Origin: Paenibacillus_AA sp045062745
GTDB lineage: Bacteria > Bacillota > Bacilli > Paenibacillales > NBRC-103111
Direction: 5' to 3'
Length of the DNA: 64,000 bases
Assembly: GCF_045062745.1 (NCBI RefSeq)
Contig: NZ_JBJGED010000030.1
Span: forward strand, 1 to 64,000
The number at the start of each line of letters is the position of its first letter. The stretch's first letter is position 1. Position numbers and translations under genes: made by a program. Below the pieces are notes generated by a model, which was not told the origin of the DNA, made no database searches, and was given only the letters and a program-made list of their open reading frames with translations. Of the stretch, positions 58,403-64,000 are shown piece after piece.

Positions 58403-59140
58403 TTAAAACCACAGCCCGAACAGCCCTTCCGTTACGCCGAGATTGTACATGTAATAGACGCCGTACAAGGCGCTCAGTGCGCCGGTCATCCACGTCATGG
58501 TTCGGTTGAGCCGGAACCGGCGCGTCGTCAGCACGAACGGAATGCCGATCGCTGTCGTGAACAGCAGCATCCCAAGAATCGTCCCACAGCCGAAAATGGC
58601 TATGTATAGCATCCCTTCCCACATCGAGTCGACCGTCGACATCGTGAGCAGCGCCATCGCCGCGCTGCCTGCCAATCCGTGGACGAGGCCCACAAGCACC
58701 GATTTCATGTAAGAGAAGCCGTTCTTGTTGCCGTGCTCCGACGTTTCCCCGTGGTGATGGTGGCTATGGCTGTGGTCGTGGATCACATGAAAATGCGTAT
58801 GGCTGCTCTCTCCGTGGCTGTGGTCATGCGCGTGAATATGCTGCTTGAACGTGCGGAAGCTGGAAACCCCGAGCACGACAAGCATGATGCCCACCAGAAA
58901 TTCCAACGACATCGACCATTTGTCGCTGATCTCGCTCTTGAACAGGAATAGGAAAAACCCGACGATGAGCAAAGTCGCCGTATGCCCCATTCCCCAGAAT
59001 GCGCCGGCAAGCGACGAACGCCACAAGTTCTTGCTGCGGCTCGCGATCGTCGACACCGCAATGATATGGTCCGGTTCAATGGCATGTTTGATGCCCATCA
59101 AAAAACCGAGACCCAGAATCGAAAGCAATCCAACCTCCAA
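58403..59140 (-). CDS. NicO/UreH-type metal transport membrane protein with His-rich loop
   Basis: A polytopic protein with HAIEPDHI in the first helix, as in NicO/UreH-family nickel or cobalt transporters. A cytoplasmic loop (about residues 110-150) is a string of His-Asp/His-Ser pairs (HIHAHDHSHGESSHTHFHV, HSHSHHHHGE), a strong metal chelator. The start is uncertain: TTG at 59140 with AGGGG upstream is preferred over a longer frame from 59200 that lacks a site. Confidence 0.82.
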   Translation of the reverse strand: MEVGLLSILGLGFLMGIKHAIEPDHIIAVSTIASRSKNLWRSSLAGAFWGMGHTATLLIVGFFLFLFKSEISDKWSMSLEFLVGIMLVVLGVSSFRTFKQHIHAHDHSHGESSHTHFHVIHDHSHSHHHHGETSEHGNKNGFSYMKSVLVGLVHGLAGSAAMALLTMSTVDSMWEGMLYIAIFGCGTILGMLLFTTAIGIPFVLTTRRFRLNRTMTWMTGALSALYGVYYMYNLGVTEGLFGLWF

Positions 59141-59248
59141 ACGAACACTTCCCCTCGTACCCGATATCCTCTCTATGCACACGTTCTCATTATGAGGCAT
59201 CCGGCACGTTTTGCCAATGATTATTTGGGCAAGGTTGTATCCGATCGT

Positions 59249-60727
59249 TCAGGAAGGCAGCTTCTTTCGGTTAAGCCCAATGCGCTCGTATTGCTCCTCC
59301 GGCGCATCCGTTGCTTCCATCAGCTCGATCAGCTTAGCTTGCATACGCTCCACCAGCTCCGGGTCGCTCAAAGAATGCTGCTGGCCGGGATCGGCTTCCA
59401 TTTCGAACAGCAGATCTCCGAACCGGTGCAGCTGATTGGCGCTCCTCACCTCGATCTTCATCGGGCGAATCCCCTTCGTGAAGGCGAACGGCTCCGCCAG
59501 TTCGAGCGTACGCAGCTCATCGAGTGAGAACCGCTTCCGCATATGCGTCGGCATCAGCGTATAGTTGTAGAGGGGCTTGTTATGCGCCGATACGGGGGCG
59601 CGCATGTAGACGTAACGACCGTCGGTGCAATTGACATGGCCGCCATGTATGCCGAACAATGCGGCCTCCCGAACCGGCTCATCGCGCTCAATCGTCGCCC
59701 GGAGCGACTTGCCTTGCATGTCCGGCGTCGGGTCGATGCCGAAGTACTCGAGCAGCGTGGGCGCCATGTCGATCATCTGCACGAGGCTGCTCCGGCGCTC
59801 GCCCCGCTTCCCGCTGCGCGGATCCCAGATGAACAACGGCGTGTGCGACACTTCGTCGTAGAAGGGCATGTGGCACTTCGCCCACATGTCGTGCTCGCCG
59901 AGCAGGAAGCCGTGATCCGTATTGACGATCAGCATCGTATCGCTCCACAGACCGAGCTCATCCATCAGATCGAGCACTTGACCGAGATAATAGTCGCACA
60001 TGCTGAGCAACGCCGCGTATTCGTAACGGATATGCGCAATCTCTTCCACCGTTTCCGTGACGCTGCGGTAGGAGGGCCAATCGAAATGCTTCCCCTCATA
60101 TGTATGGGTGTACAACTCCCGGAACCGCTGGGGCGCATGGAACGGTTCATGCGGATCGAACGTCTCGAGCTGCAGGAACCAGCTGTCTTCCGCGTGATTC
60201 GCCCGTATGAATTCCAGACCGCTCCGGAACGTCCGTGCCTGGGGGAAATCACCCTCATCCCGGATATAACTTCGGTTGATCCAATCCTGCCGAACCATGT
60301 TCCCGGTATTCGTGCCGAGGCTGTCCGGGATGACCGGGTCCCGGACTTCTCCCTTCCAGGGGTCGCCCTCCTGGCCTCGGATCAAGTCGAAGCTGCTGTA
60401 GCGCGTATGGTACGTCGCTCCGCCATCTTCCCAATAATGCTGATGATCGGTTACGAGGTGCGAGTATACCCCGTGCTGGGCCATCCGTTCGGGCAAAGAG
60501 TCATCGAACGGCTCGAGCGGCCCCCAACTCCGGTGCAGGAAATTGTATCTGCCCGTGTGCAGGTCGCGGCGGGCCGGCATACACGGCATGCTTCCGACAT
60601 AGCTCCGGTCGAATACTACCGACCGCTCCGCCAGACGCCGGAAGTTCGGCGTATGCGTCCAATCGCAGCCATATGGCGACAGCATGCGGCGATTGAGCGT
60701 ATCGAACATGATCATGATCGCTTTCAT
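59249..60727 (-). CDS. Type I sulfatase (Cys-type)
   Basis: A 492-aa alkaline phosphatase-superfamily sulfatase. The active-site signature SMPCMPARRDLHTGR has Cys at residue 49, the residue converted to formylglycine, with CxPxR and TGR intact. N-terminal metal motif MIMFDTLNRR and later DHGFLLGEHD are present. No signal peptide, so cytoplasmic. The substrate is unknown. No formylglycine-generating enzyme gene is nearby. The ATG at 60727 follows GAGAGGGGAACGTGGTA. Confidence 0.9.
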   Translation of the reverse strand: MKAIMIMFDTLNRRMLSPYGCDWTHTPNFRRLAERSVVFDRSYVGSMPCMPARRDLHTGRYNFLHRSWGPLEPFDDSLPERMAQHGVYSHLVTDHQHYWEDGGATYHTRYSSFDLIRGQEGDPWKGEVRDPVIPDSLGTNTGNMVRQDWINRSYIRDEGDFPQARTFRSGLEFIRANHAEDSWFLQLETFDPHEPFHAPQRFRELYTHTYEGKHFDWPSYRSVTETVEEIAHIRYEYAALLSMCDYYLGQVLDLMDELGLWSDTMLIVNTDHGFLLGEHDMWAKCHMPFYDEVSHTPLFIWDPRSGKRGERRSSLVQMIDMAPTLLEYFGIDPTPDMQGKSLRATIERDEPVREAALFGIHGGHVNCTDGRYVYMRAPVSAHNKPLYNYTLMPTHMRKRFSLDELRTLELAEPFAFTKGIRPMKIEVRSANQLHRFGDLLFEMEADPGQQHSLSDPELVERMQAKLIELMEATDAPEEQYERIGLNRKKLPS

Positions 60728-60753
60728 TACCACGTTCCCCTCTCGCTAATCGA

Positions 60754-61485
60754 TTAAGGTTGCTTCTGCCTAAGCGCACTTTCCAGGACGTTCTCGACTT
60801 TTTGCAAATGGCGTTTCATCGTCTCGAATGCGGCGGCTTCATCCTGGCGACGGATGGCCTCGACAATGCTCGAATGCTCCTGCAGCAGCCGCTGGGCTTC
60901 CGCCCGCTCGCCGTAGAACCAGAGCCGGCGCGTCTGCTTCATGCTCTCGTGCAGCCGCTGCGAGACGGATTCCATCAGTTGCTGCAGCAGCGCATTATGG
61001 GTTGACGCGGCCAGCTGCAGATGGAAGCGCACGTCCGCCTCTTCGCCGATCGACTCGTCGGACAAGTGCGCCTGCATCGTTGCCAGGATGCCGTCGAGCA
61101 CAGTCAGATCTTCCTCGGTGCGGTGCTTCGCGGCAGCGGCGGCGCAGCCGGTCTCCAGAATCTTCCGCACCTCGAGCAGCTGCTGCAGCGACTCGGCGCG
61201 ATCGAAGATCGCTTCCGCATCCAGCGCGAGCGTCTCCTTGCCGGGCAACGGATCGGCCACGTAGGTGCCTCCGCCCTGGCGGATGTCGACCAGGCCCATC
61301 GCACGCAGCCCGCTCAGCGCCTCGCGAATCGTCGACCGTCCAACGCCGAACGAGACGGCGAGGTCGACGACCGACGCGAGCTTCGCGCCCGGTGCGAACT
61401 CCCCGTCGACAATTTGCCGCTTGATTTGGTCCATGACGAGCTCGTATCCTTTTTGCGGCTTCACTTGCTTGAACGCCACGTGCAT
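60754..61485 (-). CDS. FadR-type GntR regulator (LldR-like)
   Basis: A 243-aa regulator with an N-terminal winged helix (VVDLAVSFGVGRSTIREALS) and an FCD effector domain with metal-binding His residues in DVRFHLQLAASTHN. It is divergent from glcD-glcF, as LldR or GlcC regulators are, and next to the sulfatase gene. It probably senses a hydroxy acid; which one is inference. Confidence 0.86.
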   Translation of the reverse strand: MHVAFKQVKPQKGYELVMDQIKRQIVDGEFAPGAKLASVVDLAVSFGVGRSTIREALSGLRAMGLVDIRQGGGTYVADPLPGKETLALDAEAIFDRAESLQQLLEVRKILETGCAAAAAKHRTEEDLTVLDGILATMQAHLSDESIGEEADVRFHLQLAASTHNALLQQLMESVSQRLHESMKQTRRLWFYGERAEAQRLLQEHSSIVEAIRRQDEAAAFETMKRHLQKVENVLESALRQKQP

Positions 61486-61603
61486 CCACCCGTTTCTAGA
61501 TTTGTATGCGAATCCAGTCTATACACACATTTTATAGTAAGCTATAATAAGGGAAAAGTCATCAGATGACCTGATTAATTTATTTCTGTGGGGATGCTGC
61601 GCA

Positions 61604-61733
61604 CCGAGTTAGTCGGTCTCGCCGACTAATTCTCGAGTGACCGTGCGTCTTGACGCCGAGTTAGTTGGTTTCGCCGACTAATTCTCGCGTGACAGGCCCT
61701 TCTGGCACCGAGTTAGTCGGTTTCGTTACAAAG
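61604..61733. repeat. 52-bp tandem repeat with hairpins upstream of glcD
   Basis: CCGAGTTAG starts at 61604, 61656 and 61708, an exact 52-bp period with two full copies and a third half copy. Each full unit holds GAGTTAGTCGG-TCTCG-CCGACTAATTCTC, which folds into a stem (arm TTAGTCGG/CCGACTAA). It fills most of the intergenic region between the regulator and glcD. Confidence 0.85.
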
Positions 61734-61766
61734 TAAGCATTTATTCTACATTCGGGGGTACAGCAA

Positions 61767-63182
61767 ATGCTGGAGCAAGCGGTTCGGCAACGATTGATCG
61801 ACATCGTCGGTCCCAAATATTTCAAAGATGACAAGGAAGCGCTCGTCACCCACTCTTACGACGCGACGCCGATGCTGCAGGCGATGCCGGACGCCGTCGT
61901 TTACCCAGGCAGCACGCAGGATGTGTCTGGCATTCTCAAGATTGCGAACGAGCACCGTATCCCGATCGTCGGACGCGGCGCGGGCAGCAATCTATGCGGA
62001 GGAACGGTCCCGGTCGAAGGCGGCATCGTCATGGTCATGAACCGGATGAACAAGCTGATCGAGATCGATACCGACAACTTGACCGCCACATTCCAGACCG
62101 GGTTGAATACGAAGGCGTTCCATCAAGAGGTGGAGAAGCTCGGCCTAATGTACCCGCCGGACCCGAGCAGCATGGTCATCTCTTCGCTCGGCGGCAACAT
62201 CATGGAATGCGCGGGCGGGCTGCGCGGGCTGAAATACGGTACGACGAAGGACTACGTGCTCGCCCTGGAAGCCGTCCTGCCTTCCGGCGAGATCATCCGC
62301 ACCGGCGGCAAGCTGTACAAGGACGTGGCCGGCTATGACCTGACGAAGCTGCTCGTCGGCTCGGAGGGAACGCTCGCGATCGTTACCGAAGCAACCGTCA
62401 AGCTCATTCCGGCGCCGAAATACAAGAAGACGATGATCGCGATGTACAAGGACATTTACGCGGCTGCCCGCACGGTAGCGGCGATCGTAGGCAACCGGAT
62501 CATTCCCGCGACCCTGGAATTCCTGGACAACCCGACGATCCAAGTCGTCGAAGGCTTCAATAAGATCGGATTGCCGCTCGACATGGACGCTATCCTGCTA
62601 ATCGAGCAGGACGGCCTGGACGAAGGCGTCGTCGAGAAGGACATCGTCGAGATCGTGCGTATCTGCCAAGAGCAAGGGGCCGTGGAAGTGAAGATGGCGA
62701 CCGACGCGGCGGAGGCGGAGAAGCTGATGTTCGCCCGCCGTAGCGCCCTCTCCACCCTGGCGCGGATTCGGCCGACGACCATTCTCGAGGATGCGACGGT
62801 CCCACGGTCCAAAATCGCCGAAATGGTTATCGAGATCAACCGCATCGCCAAAAAATACAACATTCAAATTTGTACGTTCGGTCACGCCGGTGACGGCAAC
62901 CTCCATCCGACCTGCACGACGGACGCGCGCGACCATGAAGAAATCCACCGCGTCGAGGAGGCCTTCGCGGAAATTTTCGAGGCGGCGATCGCCCTCGGCG
63001 GCACGATTACCGGCGAGCACGGCGTCGGGATGGTGAAGGCGCCTTATCTGGAGATGAAGGTCGGCCCGGTCGGTATCGAAGTGATGCAAGGCATTAAGAA
63101 AGTGTTCGACCCGAACAACATCATGAACCCGGGCAAAATTTTCGCCAAGGAGTATCGGAAAAGAGTGGTGGTCCAGCAATGA
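61767..63182 (+). CDS. glcD: Glycolate/lactate oxidase FAD subunit
   Basis: A 471-aa FAD-linked oxidase of the GlcD/DLD family that oxidises glycolate or D-lactate. N-terminal FAD motif VGRGAGSNLCGG, PPDPSSM, GGNIMECAGGLRGLKYGTT, and C-terminal FGHAGDGNLHPT and GEHGVGMVK are all present. Starts behind CGGGGGTACAGCAA. Confidence 0.94.
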   Translation: MLEQAVRQRLIDIVGPKYFKDDKEALVTHSYDATPMLQAMPDAVVYPGSTQDVSGILKIANEHRIPIVGRGAGSNLCGGTVPVEGGIVMVMNRMNKLIEIDTDNLTATFQTGLNTKAFHQEVEKLGLMYPPDPSSMVISSLGGNIMECAGGLRGLKYGTTKDYVLALEAVLPSGEIIRTGGKLYKDVAGYDLTKLLVGSEGTLAIVTEATVKLIPAPKYKKTMIAMYKDIYAAARTVAAIVGNRIIPATLEFLDNPTIQVVEGFNKIGLPLDMDAILLIEQDGLDEGVVEKDIVEIVRICQEQGAVEVKMATDAAEAEKLMFARRSALSTLARIRPTTILEDATVPRSKIAEMVIEINRIAKKYNIQICTFGHAGDGNLHPTCTTDARDHEEIHRVEEAFAEIFEAAIALGGTITGEHGVGMVKAPYLEMKVGPVGIEVMQGIKKVFDPNNIMNPGKIFAKEYRKRVVVQQ

Positions 63183-64000
63183 GCAACGTTCAACTGTTAA
63201 CGGAGAAAATGAAAGCGACGCTCGACTATGACCAGCTCACGAACTGCATGCGCTGCGGCTTCTGTCAGGCGGCATGTCCGACGTTCGCCGAGACTGGTCT
63301 TGAGGCGGCGTCCCCGCGCGGACGGCTCGCGCTCATGAAGGCCGTCGTGGACGACCTGATGGAGCCGGACCAATCGTTCCGAGAGCAGATGGACCTGTGC
63401 CTCGGCTGCCGGGCGTGCGAGCCGGTCTGTCCGGCCGACGTACAATACGGCCACCTGCTGGAGCAGACGCGGGACGCGCTCGAGGAGCATGAGGAGCACC
63501 GTTGGTGGGTCAAGGGCGTGCGCAATGTGATGTTCAAGCGGGTGTTCCCGTTCCAGAGCCGCATGAAGCTGATCGGCCGCGGCCTGAAGCTGTATCAGAA
63601 GTCCGGGCTTCGCACCGTCGTGCGCGGTTCGGGTCTCATGAAGCTGTTCCCCAAGAACATGCGCGATATGGAAAAGATCATGCCGGACGCGTCCGGCCAA
63701 GGCGTGGTGGAGCTGTTCGGCACGTTTGTGCAGGCGTTGGGCGGCCCGGCCGTAGCGCGGGTCGGCATGTTCCGGGGCTGCCTGATGGACGTCCTGTTCA
63801 CCGAGACGAACAAGAAGACGGTGCAGCTGCTGGCCGAAGCCGGCTTCGACGTCGTCATCCCCGAGACGCAGAATTGCTGCGGCGCCCTGCATGCGCACTC
63901 CGGCGAGATGGCCGAGGCGCGGACGCTGGCGAAACGCAACATCCGGGCGTTCCGGGAAGCGAACGTCGACTATATTATTTCCAACGCAGGCGGGTGTGGA
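63179..64000 (+). CDS. glcF: Glycolate/lactate oxidase iron-sulfur subunit (partial, cut by window end)
   Basis: An ATG at 63179 overlapping the glcD stop (ATGA) opens a frame that runs to the window end, about 274 codons. Two ferredoxin-like clusters are seen, CMRCGFCQAACP and CLGCRACEPVCP, then the first CCG domain (NCCGALHAHSG). Electron-accepting partner of GlcD. The rest lies outside the window. Confidence 0.93.
   Translation, partial: MSNVQLLTEKMKATLDYDQLTNCMRCGFCQAACPTFAETGLEAASPRGRLALMKAVVDDLMEPDQSFREQMDLCLGCRACEPVCPADVQYGHLLEQTRDALEEHEEHRWWVKGVRNVMFKRVFPFQSRMKLIGRGLKLYQKSGLRTVVRGSGLMKLFPKNMRDMEKIMPDASGQGVVELFGTFVQALGGPAVARVGMFRGCLMDVLFTETNKKTVQLLAEAGFDVVIPETQNCCGALHAHSGEMAEARTLAKRNIRAFREANVDYIISNAGGCG

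Noticed and set aside
61604..61733. 52-bp tandem repeat as a CRISPR
   Set aside because: The whole unit repeats, including the part that would be a spacer, so there are no unique spacers.

Overview
The window is a stretch of a spore-forming Firmicutes chromosome, most like Paenibacillus or a close relative. The evidence is a set of Bacillales-type spore genes (spoIVA, spoVIF, spmA/spmB, ypeB, a YIEGIA-family gene), high-GC backbone codon use, a T-box leader before serA, and gene orders shared with Bacillus subtilis (cmk-rpsA-yphA-der-gpsA-yphE-yphF-spoIVA-hbs and dacB-spmA-spmB-rluB-resABCDE).

Bases 1 to about 19,380 are the right part of a temperate tailed prophage whose left end lies outside the window. 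Reading right to left it has: a large serine integrase (plus strand) beside a tRNA-Pro gene; an immunity region with divergent repressor and Cro-like genes and operator palindromes; a long minus-strand early operon of mostly very small genes joined by ATGA/GTGA overlaps (Sak4-like recombination ATPase, HNH protein, replication protein O-like initiator with an internal iteron origin, DnaC-like helicase loader, RusA resolvase); an ArpU/RinA-type late regulator followed by three 11-bp iterons at a probable late promoter; and the packaging/head genes terS, terL and portal. Nine copies of a roughly 40-50 bp structured repeat sit between early genes. The copies that read along the operon carry their own Shine-Dalgarno sequence and often precede tiny ORFs, several of them membrane peptides. 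This is the least explained structure in the window.

From 19,580 the sequence is chromosome. Region by region: a zinc alcohol dehydrogenase and the galTKE operon with a divergent ROK repressor (19.6-25.3 kb); HU, SpoIVA and a sporulation/lipid cluster with two small ferredoxins, SpoVIF, GpsA, PlsY, Der, a YIEGIA-family pair and YphA (25.4-35.4 kb); rpsA-plsC-cmk-ypfB-ypfA-ypeB-prsW-mecA (35.6-42.7 kb); envelope proteins, a polysaccharide deacetylase, a CPBP protease and a rhodanese (43-46.5 kb); T-box controlled serA (46.7-48.7 kb); the resABCDE cytochrome c maturation and redox-signalling operon, rluB, spmB, spmA and dacB (48.8-58.3 kb); a NicO/UreH-type metal transporter, a sulfatase, a FadR-type regulator, and the start of a divergent glycolate/lactate oxidase operon glcD-glcF cut by the window end.

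All functions come from reading motifs and gene order in the sequence; no database search was possible. Start codons were moved from the longest ORF to the codon with the best ribosome binding site where that was clear. Several genes under 60 codons were found by hand translation.
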